A stretch of 64,000 nucleotides of DNA from Euphorbia lathyris. Its lineage: Eukaryota > Streptophyta > Magnoliopsida > Malpighiales > Euphorbiaceae. The stretch lies in the NCBI RefSeq assembly GCF_963576675.1, contig NC_088918.1:59353501-59417500 (forward strand), given 5' to 3'. Position numbers and translations under genes: made by a program. The notes under the pieces were generated by a model. The model was not told where the DNA came from, made no database searches, and saw nothing but the letters and a program-made list of their open reading frames with translations. Shown one piece after another: positions 33,419 through 44,805 of this stretch. The number at the start of each line of letters is the position of its first letter. Position 1 is the stretch's first letter.

Positions 33419-34520
33419 TATCGTGTAACCCCCTTACTAGGATCATATGATATCTCACACATCATTAGTTATAGACATGCTTTCAAGTCTCAATCATATA
33501 AACTTCAATCTCATATAAACTTTACATATTATACATAAGAGAAAGCATTTACAATTTACAATACACGTTTAAGTCATTATCCTACATAGAGGATTTACAA
33601 AACAAAAGTACATCACAATACTCCAAAATGCCTAGATGAGAATGGACTGACATTACCGGTGTGACCTTAAACAAGAAGAACTCCACCTAACCTGTAAAAA
33701 CTGTTGGCAAGGAGTGAGCTGCCTACTCAATAAACATATTACACATATATGTATATACAAAAGTAATGTAAAGAACACAGTTCAAAATATATCCTCAGTA
33801 CCAAGTTAGAATTTTCAATAGAAAGATATTCACTTGTTTCACTTAGTATAGTAATACTTATTTTAGAAAGGCCTTGCTGTACTTAGACAATATATATAAA
33901 ATGGTCCTTGGGCCCAATCTGTATCCCGGCTCACTAAATTCGGAATACAATCATCTGTGCTATGGAGGAGTTAAACTCAACTCACGTACTCATATATCTC
34001 AACACATGTGCTTCCGGCTCACAATATTCGGATAGCACTCTCAACTTGGACCATTTCACGTATCCATCTAAGCAAGCTCATATTCATTTATAATCCAACC
34101 ATTATCCAGTTCTAGTATGTGCACAAGGCTCAACATGCCGTATTTACTCATAACATTGCAACATACTCAATCATATCACTTTCGTATCAATCATAATGTA
34201 TCACAAACACTCAAACATTATTCACATCATTCACATCAGATTCAACCACATCTCACACTCAACAAGTTACAAGGCACAATACATTCATACATATATAAGC
34301 AATATGCTTACCGTCGCACTCAGTTCGATCTATTCTACACGATCGGGTGTGCGTTCAATTACACCTTGTCCTCCTAATGTCACATAACATTTATACAATT
34401 AGTCATAACATAAACTTAATGAAAATATAAACTAATGAATGTTATATGATTTACAAGACACTAACTCCACAAAGTTCATGCAATCTAATCATTTTGTCTT
34501 AGATTATCACATGACCTACT

Positions 34521-35933
34521 TGTTGAAACACCTTTCCACAAGATTTTGATTTGACAAAATCATCCATGATTAAGAGGCAATTAAATTTAGATGCTTTGAT
34601 TTAATTGTACTAATATGTTTGTTAAATATTGAGTGCAAATATATATAAAGTAAAGACAGGACAAAAGTTAGCACGAACGAAGCTGAGTAGAACGCAACTC
34701 AGCATAACAGAATAGAAGCTGAGTGGAGTTAAAATTCAGAAGCAAAACGAAGCTGACTAAAGTTGAAGAATTCTTCAGGAGCGGTTAAACAGAACGGAGC
34801 TGACCTTGAAGGAACTCAGCATGAACGTTGAACATTCGAAAAGAACAAACGGAGCTGAGTAACAGTCAGGACAGCATGAAGGATTCGTTCACTAAAAGAC
34901 AAAGTCTGCCAATCTTCAGCACCAATAATTTGAACCTCGAAGACACCTAAAAGACTAATTCCAAGAGTCATGGGACGATGGATTATTGGAAACAGACAAC
35001 TGGCACAAACAGACAAACCAGACGCTAGAAGACAAACCTGACGCCTGAAGAAAACAGAGAAAAGGAATGGCGGTGCAGTCTTAAGCTATCCAGAAATTGT
35101 TCCCCAAAAGAGTCGTTTTGACATTAACGGTCAAGACATTTCAAACGATCAAATCTACAGACTTCCTTCTATAAAAGGACAATCGAAAAACTGGAAATAT
35201 ATGCAAGCATCAAAAGAAAAATACAAAGAGAGAAAGTTTAAAAGCACTCAAATACAAAAAGGATCTTACACCAACTTTTCTATTCTTTGTGTAAATGCTA
35301 GATTGAGTTGTAATCATCTAAAGTGTTCTTTAGTTCAAAAAGAACAAGTCTGTGATCAATAGGAATATTGAGAGTGTAAAGCTGAGTGCTTGGTTGTAAG
35401 CATTTCAGTGGTAGAGAAATCTAGGTGCTGGGTTGTAGCACTTAGTAGGAGTTGAGTAGACGAATAGAGGAAGGTACTCTTGCATATTCAACTGCCTTGT
35501 AATTGGTTTGTGCTCTACCTTTAAAGAGCTCAGTATTGGATTCAAAAAGCCCGGAGGACTCTGGGGACTGGACGTGGGCAGAGAGGCCGAACCAGGATAA
35601 GTGATACTGAGTAATCTCTAAACTCTCTCTTATAATTGCATGTGTTGTTTGCTTTATTTACTCAGCATATAAATTGCCTAAGCTGATCCTGAGTAAGTAA
35701 GTTCTGCTGAGTTAGAAGCTGACCTCCAAGAGTGTCAATTCCTAACTCTCAAGGAAACAACTTTGGTCAACATCTGACTAAAGCTGTCCAGTGATATATC
35801 TCACCAAGCTGACCAAAGGCTGAGTTAATAAACTCTCAAAATAACATCCAGTCAGCTCAATTAAAACACGAAAAAGTTATATTAGTTCCTAACCCCCCCC
35901 CCCCCCCTTGGAACTAATTACCAGGGACCAACA
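34521..35933 (+). repeat. 5' LTR of copia-1
   Basis: TGTTGAAACACC...GGGACCAACA, 1413 bp. A TATA box (TATAAAAG) is at 35170-35177, and a poly-C run of about 17 near 35893. It is dense in GCTGAGT/ACTCAGC words. The nearly identical 3' LTR is at 44806. Confidence 0.95.
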
Positions 35934-35935
35934 AG

Positions 35936-35947
35936 TGGTATCAGAGC
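35936..35947 (+). other. Primer binding site of copia-1
   Basis: TGGTATCAGAGC, two bases after the LTR, complementary to initiator tRNA-Met. Confidence 0.9.
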
Positions 35948-35995
35948 CTAAGCTCACTACTCAAAGATTTAACAATCTTAAGCTGATCCCTAAAA

Positions 35996-37789
35996 ATGGG
36001 TGAGAATAGCACTCGTTTCCTTCCTGGAAACCAAACAACGCAGATACTCCCTTAGGGATTATCAATCACTAGACCTCCCCTATTCTTTGGATCTAACTAT
36101 ACTTTCTGGAAGAATAGGATGAAGAACTTTATACAAGCCACAAACATGAGTGCATGGCTTGCAATTGTTCAAGGTCCACATGTGCCATACAAAACTGTTA
36201 ACAATGAGAAAATTGTTAAAAGTGAGGCTGAGTGGACAGAGGATGACCTCAGAAAATTACAAAATAATGCTTCGGCTATAAATATGCTTCACTGTGCGTT
36301 AGATGCTGCAGAATACAATAAGATTTCAGGTTGTGAGTCAGCACAGGAGATTTGGAAGAAGCTTGAAGTGACATATGAAGGCACAAGCAAAGTTAAGGAG
36401 TCTAAAGTCAATCAACATATGAGACTCTACGAGCTGTTTGAAATGAAGGAGAATGAAGACATCTCAGAAATGAACGCAAGGTTCACAAACATTATAAATG
36501 AGCTAAAAAGGCTTGGAAAGAACTTCACTGAAGAAGAATAAGTGAAGAAAATTCTGAGAAGTCTGCCCAAGAGCTGGCAAGCAAAGAAAACAGCCGTAGA
36601 AGAAGCCCAAGACTTGACTACCTACAAATATGATGAGCTGATCGGATCCCTGCTGACCCATGAAATCTCTATGAAAAACTTTGAAGCCAAAGAGAAAGAA
36701 AAATCAGAAGATAAGAAACAAAAATCCCTTGTCATGAAAGCTGACTCAACTGAAGCGGAGTCAACTGATGATGAGGAACTGGCCATGTTCACCAGAAAGA
36801 TGAAAAAACTGTTCAGGAGAAATGATAGAAACGGCAAAAGATCATTTAGAAGAAATGATAAGTACAAAGCTGAGTCAAGTGACAAGTACAAGAAGGACAG
36901 CTCGAAATCTGTCACATGCTTTGAGTGTCATCAAACCGGGCACATCAAGTCAAGCTGTCCCAACCTCAAGAAAGAGAAGAAGGGAAGCAAAAAGGCTATG
37001 GTAGCCACATGGAGTGACAGTGATGAGTCAACATCATCTGAAGCTGAGCAAAATGAAACAGCCAACATATGTTTTATGGCAGATGATGGAGCTGACCAAT
37101 CCCAATCTGAGCATGCTAACCTCTCTGATGAAACCGACCAGGAGAATCACAACAATGAGGTAACATCCTTACTTTTGCTTAGAAACGAAATGGTAAATGC
37201 CCTGAGTGACTTATATACACTAACTAAAAAGTGTAACAAAAAGATTAAGGCACTCAGCAGGCGCTGTGATGAGATTGAAGAGGTCAAGCTGAGTGACCTC
37301 CGATATCTTCTCCAGGACAACTCTGACTTGCATACCAACATGCAAATCTTACATAAGTTTGTCACGGAGGTTCAATCTGAGTCAAAGAAACTTAGAAAGG
37401 ATATCACAACGTTACAGAGTAAAGGGAAGGGCTCAAAAAGAAATAAAGCCCATGCTGAGTACGCAAATACTAGTCAGCATAAGCAAGTTACTCAATGTGA
37501 GTGTTGTGGAAAAAGGGGACACACAAAGGATGTATGTTGGCATAACAAGCGGACTGTCCAATGTGACTTCTGCGGAAGAAAAGGACATACCACAAAAGTA
37601 TGTTGGCATGCCCAACACAATAATGCTGACTATACTCAGTTCAACCCACAAAGGGTACCTTTTTGTGATTTCTGTGGTAAGCCAGGCCACACGATAAAAG
37701 TATGTCGTCACAAGCTAAAATATGATTTTGCACCTGTTTATACTAACAAGAAAGGACCCAAAAGAAATTGGGTACCTAAAAATGAATAG
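35996..37789 (+). pseudogene. Copia-1 gag (capsid plus four CCHC knuckles)
   Basis: The ATG at 35996 starts MGENSTRFLPGNQTTQ. The frame has a TAG 20 codons in (the related copy at 48345 has GAG there) and a TAA at 36539-36541, then stays open to TAG at 37787-37789. The N-terminal half is a copia-type gag (UBN2-like) with WKKLEVTYEGTSKVK-type text. A Lys/Glu-rich region leads to CFECHQTGHIKSSC (36917). A coiled-coil-like stretch follows, then three more knuckles: CECCGKRGHTKDVC (37496), CDFCGRKGHTTKVC (37562) and CDFCGKPGHTIKVC (37664). Gag forms the virus-like particle and the knuckles bind RNA. Four knuckles is more than the usual one or two. Confidence 0.93.
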
Positions 37790-40700
37790 TTTGAACTGCA
37801 GGTCAGCTTGACATGCGTGGAGAAGTCAAAACTATGGTATATAGACAGCACATGCTCAAGGCATATGACAGGTGATGAAACTCAGTTCATCACACTAGAG
37901 CTTAAACAAGGTGGAAGTGTAAGCTTTGGAGACAACAAGAAGGGTAAGATAGTCGGATCAGGTACTATCGCAGGTAACCCAACTATTGAGTCTGTCTCCT
38001 TAGTTAAAGGTCTCAAATACAATCTGCTGAGTGTAGCTCAGCTTTGCAAGAGCGGCAGAAAGGTTGTATTTGATGATACTAAGTGTCAAATACTCGAGGG
38101 AAATACAAATGAACTGATTTTAACTGCCCCTCGTGTAGAAAATGTATATATGTTAAACTTAGAAAAACAATTTTCTAAAAACATATGCCTAGTGTCTAAA
38201 GAGGACAACTCCTGGCTATGGCATAGAAGACTTGGGCATGTCAGCATGGACCTTCTTGCCAAATTAGCTAGAAAGCAATTAGTTGAGGGATTACCCAAAT
38301 TAAAGTTTGAAAAAGATCAACTATGTAAAGCGTGTCAGCAAGGCAAACAAACTAAAAAGTCATTTCATAGCAAAAATATTGTCTCAACCAAAAGACCATT
38401 GGAATTACTACACTTGGATCTTTTCGGACCTATCCAGCCACTCAGCTTGGGAGGTAAGAAATTATCCTTGGTTATTGTAGATGATTTCTCTCGGTACACT
38501 TGGATCATCTTGCTGAGTAGCAAGGATGAAACTTTTGAGATGTTTACCACAATGATAAAAAAAGCTTGAAAATGACAAAGACCTAAGAGTAGCTCACATT
38601 AGAAGCGACAATGGTGGTGAATTCAAAAACCAACAGTTTGATGAATTCTGTGAAACCAATGGTATTGACCACAACTTCTCTGCTCCTAGAACACCTCAAC
38701 AGAATGGGGTCGTTGAAAGGAAAAATAGAACCATTGTCGAAATAGCTAGGACAATGCTGAGTGAAAATAGGCTTCCAAAGTACTTCTGGGGTGAAGCTGT
38801 TCACACGGCATGTTACATACTGAATAGGGCTCTCGTTAGACCTATACTTAAGAAAACCCCATATGAGCTTTGGAAAGGACGAAAGCCCAACATTGGATAC
38901 TTTCGTGCCTTTGGGTGTAAATGCTTTATACTTAACACAAAAGACAACCTTGCTAAATTTGATGCTAAAGCTGATGAGGCGATCTTTTTAGGGTACTCAA
39001 CAAACAGTAAAGCATATATAGTGTTTAATAAAAGAACTCAGGTTGTAGAAGAGTCTGTACATGTTGAGTTCGATGAAACTGACCCTACAGGTAAGTCAGC
39101 TCAGCCTGAAGAAGATGAACCAGGCTTAGCTTCCGCTGATCAACCAGAAGCCTCTGTGTCATCTATACAGGAGCTGACTCAAGGTAAGCAAGAAATTGAA
39201 ATATCATTTGCTGACCAATCTATTCTTGTAGAGATTGTAGAAACACCTCTTCCAAACGACTCAACACTGCCCAAGGAAATAAAGATCCCAAGAGGACATA
39301 CAGAACAAGCTATTCTTGATGCCGCCAACAACAAATTAATGACCAGAGATCAACTTAGAAAATACCTCAGCAATGTTGCATTCGTCTCAATACATGAGCC
39401 AAAGAACTTTGCTGATGCTGAGCAAGATGAATATTGGATCAATGCTATGCAAGAAGAGCTTGACCAATTCACCAGAAATGAGGTATGGGATTTAGTACCT
39501 AAACCTAGGAATCAAAAGCCCATAGGAACCAAATGGGTCTTTAGAAATAAGCTAGATGAGCATGGAAATGTGATTAGAAACAAAGCTCGACTTGTAGCCC
39601 AAGGCTATAGTCAGCAAGAGGGTATAGACTATGGAAAAACATTTGCTCCTGTTGCTAGATTAGAAGCTATACGTATATTGTGTGCCTATGCTAGTTACAT
39701 GAATTTTAAACTATACCAAATGGATGTAAAAAGTGCGTTTCTTAATGGCTTTATAAACGAAGGGGTATATGTTAATCAACCTCCTGGATTTGAAGATCCA
39801 AAATTTCCAAATCACGTTTATAAACTCAAAAAGGCCCTGTACGGCCTAAAGCAAGCTCCAAGAGCTTGGTATGAGAGGTTGACCAACTTCCTACTGACCA
39901 AGAACTATGTCAGGGGAAAAGCTGACACAACCTTGTTCATTAAGATAAAGGGCAAACATACCCTACTTGCACAGATATATGTTGATGATATAATTTTTGG
40001 TGCTACTGACGAATCCTTGTGCAAAGAATTTAGCCAACAGATGCAAACTGAGTTCGAAATGTCCATGATGGGTGAACTCAACTTCTTCCTTGGACTTCAA
40101 ATCAAGCAAGGAACGAATGGCATCTTTATAAGTCAGTCTAAATACACCAAAGAAATGTTAAAGAAATTCAGCATGGTAGATTGCAAACCAATATCAACTC
40201 CCATGGGTACTGATACTGTCCTATGCAAGGATGAAAAGAGTAAGTCAGTTGATAGTAAACTCTATCGAGGTATGATAGGTTCATTACTCTATCTCACTGC
40301 TAGTAGACCAGATATTCAATACTCAGTATGCTATTATGCTAGATATTAAGCTGACCCCAGGGAATCTCATCTAACTGCTGTAAAAAGAATTTTTAGATAC
40401 TTGCAGAGCTCAGTTGATGCAGGTCTATGGTATCCAACCTCAAATGATTTCACACTCATTGGATATACTGATGCTGACTACGGACGAGATAAGCTAGAAC
40501 GAAAAAGTACTTCAGGAGGATGTCATTTCCTCGGAAGCTGTCTAGTATCTTGGTTCAGCAAGAAGCAATCATCCGTAGCTCTGTCTACAACTGAAGCTGA
40601 GTACGTGGCTGCTGGAAGCTGTGTTGCACAAGTCCTATGGATAAAGCAACAGCTTGAGGATTACGGAGTCAAAACAAAGACAATAGAGATCAAATGCGAC

Positions 40701-40922
40701 AACAAAAGTGCCATTGATCTATCTAAAAATCCAGTCCAACACAGCAGGATGAAGCATGTTAGCATAAGGCATCACTTCATCAGAGACCATGTACTAAAAG
40801 ATGAGATCAAGCTGACCTACGTGCCTACAAACGATCAGTTTGCAGATATCTTCACAAAGCCCTTGGCACGAGAACAATTCAACACACTAAGGGAAGCAAT
40901 TGGTATGTCAAATCCACTCTAA
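37790..40922 (+). pseudogene. Copia-1 pol (protease, integrase, RT, RNase H)
   Basis: Same frame as gag, separated from it by one TAG. Protease: WYIDSTCSRHMTGD at 37835, where the family has DSG. Integrase: zinc-binding LWHRRLGHVS...CKACQQGKQ, then LDLFGPI, SDNGGEF and the catalytic Glu in VVERKNR. A frameshift at about 38567, in an A-run, breaks it. RT (39450-40349) has [27 protein letters not shown] and YVDD at 39978-39989, then a TAA at 40348-40350 where copia-2 has CAA. RNase H follows ([46 protein letters not shown]) and ends SNPL at 40920. Confidence 0.95.
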
Positions 40923-41624
40923 CTAAATCTGTATTGAATAAATTGTCACATGAGTTGAACTTTGAATAATTGTGCAAATGCCATGTTGAGTATATATTGA
41001 GTGATGATACTGAGTAGGCATAAAAGCTGAGTAAACATTATATAGGCATAAAAATGAAAAAGCCACCCTATGCTGAATTGACATATATATTGAGTGATGA
41101 TACTGAGTAGGCATAAAAGCTGAGTAAACATCCGATACTGAGTAGATAAACATATTGAGTAATCACTCCATGCTGAGTGAGTGACGTATGTTGAAATAGA
41201 GAAATAATCTTCACAAAAGTTAGGCACTCAATATCTAGGATGTTTCGAATTCTAGTAAAACCTAGTAAAAAACCCACTCGTATAAAGTGAACCTACACGT
41301 GTAAACCTCTGACACCTTGGGAAGACGCACATTAATGGCAAATCCCATGCGCCGAAGATGTCATAATTGACAGAATTTGTGTCGGTTGAACCTCCCTAGG
41401 TAGAAACGGCTAGTTAATGATTAAGGGTCGTCGCAGATTTGTATAAAGTGGAAGAATCCCCAATCTTCATCCCTTACACCTGTAATCTCCTAAAATCAAA
41501 CTTTCTTCTCTCTAAAAACTTCAAAACCTTCAAAAATGGCTTCCGGCAAAAACAAATCACCTAAAACTCAAACCACAGACAAATCCACTGACCACGCTGG
41601 TCCTTCAACGGAAATCGAAGGAAA
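40923..41624 (+). other. Copia-1 spacer between pol and the envelope-like ORF
   Basis: A 47-bp direct repeat (ATATATTGAGTGATGATACT... to ...GAGTAAACAT) occurs at about 40992-41038 and 41085-41131, 93 bp apart. The spacer is full of TGAGTA/CTGAGT words. An ATG at 41536 opens MASGKNKSPKTQ but meets TGA at 41626. It is out of frame with the main envelope-like ORF and probably its displaced N-terminus. Confidence 0.75.
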
Positions 41625-44408
41625 ATGATCAAAGTACACTCAAAGGTCAATAATCTGGAGGTTTTAAAGTGCCGATGGTTTTCTCCAAGTTTCGTCTCAT
41701 CTGAGAAACCATTCTGTGAATGGATCAAGAAGAACAAATGGAAAGGTCTCTTCTCTCTTTCAGGAACAGCTTACCCCAGGTTAGTACGGGAATTCTACTC
41801 GAATTTACGTGTTGATGCAGACGACTCTGATTATTTGGAGACCACTGTGAAAGGTCAGAAAATCGTCATGACCCCTGCTTATCTAGCCACACTGCTAGAA
41901 TTACCAGACGAAGGAATTCAATTTAGAACGACAAAGGAAAAAATACCAAAAGCCACATCTGATAAGCTAAAGGGGTTCTGTAAACCCAAAGATCATAAGG
42001 GGGAAATACCCAACACCTGCATGGGTAAAGAACAAAAGATGGTCCACTTCATGCTGACCAACTTTATCTTCCCCAAACTCAGCTCAGCTTCATCCGCATC
42101 GAATTTCGAACAGTGCTTCATCTGGCACATGTTGACCTACACTCCATTCAATCTTCTTGTGTTTCTAGTTGGTGCGTTTCAACGAAGTGGTAAGAAACTC
42201 CGCTTGGGATCTCTAATCACAAAGATTCTTGAAGACAAGCAGATTGAGATGAAAAGTGAAACAAGTAGCTTGGGAAGTGAAATTACTGCAGTTCTGCTGG
42301 ATGGACTGTTGTACAATCAACCCTTGAAGGGATATGAAGGAGCTGGAGATGCTGAAGAAGATGAAGAAGATGAGCAACAAGAAATTAAGCCTGAAGCTGA
42401 GCCTGCGGAAGAGGTTGAAGCTCGTGCTGAGTCACCAGAAATTGCTCAGCCTGAGAAGAGAAAGAAGAGGAAGGCCGTAGAAACCTGCTCCAAGGACATT
42501 CATGCTGTCCCAAAGAAAGTAAGGCTTTCATCAAGACAGAAAGCTAAAGCCGACAAGGCTAAGGAGCATGATGAGAAAAGAAAGAGGCAAGAAGAGCCTG
42601 AGGATGAGAATGAAGAAACTCCAGAAACCCCTTTAAAGAAAAAGAAAAAGGGTAACTCTTTAAAGATAGTAGAAGCTGCCCCACTAGTCTCTACTCAACC
42701 TGAAGGTCATGGAATTGACCAAGAAGATGAGCAATACGTTGAGCACCAACAAGTTAATACTGAAGTGGAAGAATGTCCCAATGTTGAAGAACCTCAGGAT
42801 GATACTGAGCAGAGAAAGAAAGAAAGTAATGCTGTTGAGGGTCATGTTGAGCAACTTGTAGAAGAGGAGACAGTTGCTACTGAGTCCAGTGAAGGTATTC
42901 GAACTGACCATTCACTGCCAAGAACTGAGACATGGCGAAGACTCAAAAAGAAAGCACAAAAGCAAATTGATCTCATGGACGACTTTCCCATTGATGAGCC
43001 TGAAACTGACCTCTCCACAATCCAGTTCCAGTACTTCTCAAATGAAACTGAGTCTCCACCAGAAGATCTAGTGGAAAAGCAAGCCTCTGTTACTCAGGAT
43101 GAGGAACATGCCAAAACCCCTGCAGATCCAATTCAAACGGCTCCAATTAAGCCAACTCATGTCTCAACTCCACCTCGAACACAAAATGATGATAACTCAG
43201 CTAATCCAATCAATCAAAGTCCAGGTACCAATCAAGGTACTCAATCTGGCAGAGAACCAACTCCTCCACCACCATCAAATTCTGAACCAGCCTCTGAGTC
43301 CAATGCTGCTAAGTTTGCATACTTGAATGCTACTGAGTCTGGCCGATGGGTCATTGCTTCTGCTCAGTCCTTGCTTCAAGATTTTCATCCTACTCAAGCT
43401 GATGGTCACCACTCCACTCAAGCTGAGCCCTCTCACCTGACAGGTATTACTCAGCTTCTGAATGAACTTCGAGGCCTAAAAGATCTGGTTAACATTATCA
43501 CCGCAGTCCAGACTCAGCAACCAAACCAAGAGCAAATGGCGAAACTGACTGAATCAGTACTTACAATGGCCACCCATCTGAACTCTCTTGAAGGGAAAAT
43601 TCAACAACTGTCAGAAGCCAATCCAGGGTACGTCACTTCCACTGAGCTTCAAAACTGTTTTGTTAAGCTAGCAGCGGAACTGACCCCCTCTAGACCAACT
43701 ACCCATACTGAATCTGCCACATCTGTTGAGTTGCAAGATTGCTTCACCAAGCTGTATGCTGAGCTAACCAAATCCAGTCCACCCAGCGATACTGAGTTTG
43801 TCACCTCTACCGAACTTCAACAATGCTTCACTAAGCTTCATGCTGAGCTAACTAGTACACGTGACTTAGTATCTTCTTCTTCTCAGTGTACTATTGACCA
43901 ATTAAGTGAGGCAGTCAGACTCCTGAACATTGATAGAGCCTAGATGGATGTTGATCCAGTATCCAACACAGAACTCATGAGCTTTTCACAAGCTATCATG
44001 AAGGCCATGCGGATCAACAATGCCCAGCGCATGTTTTATGATTCTGCTCTGCTAAAACTATTCCATCAATCTTATGGTCAGGTCACCAGCTCAATCTCCT
44101 GCCTGAGTAAAGCCCATGAATGTCTCCTCAGTATGATCAGCAGCTCCCTTCGGGTTCCTAGGCACATCCAGGACGATAGCATTCCCGTCATTGACAGTTT
44201 GGGTGAAAGCACAAAAAGGCTTCATCGCTACTCTAGCTATCTCTCCTCTGCCGCCAGAAATAAGACCTTCCTTTACCTACCCGATGATGGCAAAACGGGG
44301 GAGACAAGTAGAGGAGGAACTCAGCCTGCAGGAAATACCTCTGGAAGCAAAGAGAAAGGCAAAGGAATTGCCCTAGCTGAACCCTCAGCTCAGAAAAAGA
44401 AGAAGTAG
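41625..44408 (+). pseudogene. Copia-1 envelope-like ORF of the SIRE type
   Basis: Open for 772 codons to TAG at 41625-43943, then in the same frame to 44408. The first 240 residues (LKCRWFSPSFVSSEKPFCEW, MTPAYLATLLELP) match the globular N-terminal domain of the extra ORF in SIRE-lineage elements. A highly charged middle has basic clusters (EKRKKRK, LKKKKKG) able to act as nuclear signals. Near 43630-43860 are three tandem units of about 36 residues with the core TS.ELQ.CF.KL.AELT. The C-terminal part is helical and ends KKKK. No signal peptide or membrane span is evident, so 'envelope-like' is only a name. Copia-2 has a longer N-terminus. Confidence 0.8.
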
Positions 44409-44805
44409 AACTTGTTTAATCATGTCCATAAATTATCCTGTCTTTAAATGTTGTTTGGGTAGATTTTTCTTTTTGGTTGTTTGTTTCTGTTGTTTAAACT
44501 CAATATTACAAATAGTTGTTTTCTTTCTGATCTGACTAATCCAGTTTGAACAGAACAAATCAAAAAGGTCAAAAACAATAAACACCAAAAATAAACTAAG
44601 AGACAACATCCTTCCAAAACTGAGTCAGTACACTCAAATGTCTTAAGTCTAAATTAGATCTTGGAAGACTTAGAATAAAGTTAAAACAAAATATATGCAA
44701 CCCTTACGGGGGAGTAGTTTCAGCATAAAAAATAATTCAATCATGGGGTAACTTATAACTGAGTTCCGTAATTATGTATTTTGCCAACATCAAAATGGGG
44801 GAGTT
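44409..44805 (+). other. Copia-1 3' untranslated region and polypurine tract
   Basis: No coding text. It ends AAAATGGGGGAGTT immediately before the 3' LTR, a typical copia polypurine tract. The line CAACCCTTACGGGGGAGTA at about 44699-44716 is a second G-rich tract, also present in copia-2. Confidence 0.8.

Noticed and set aside
34816..35016. Minus-strand 66-codon frame, repeated at 45101-45301
   Set aside because: It appears twice only because both are LTRs of copia-1. It has no protein features.
35891..35910. Poly-C run as a special regulatory tract
   Set aside because: It is a regular part of all four copia LTR ends and varies in length between them, as expected from slippage or sequencing error.
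41625..44408. Host gene independent of the retroelement
   Set aside because: It lies between pol and the polypurine tract of a complete copia element and recurs in the same place in copia-2.
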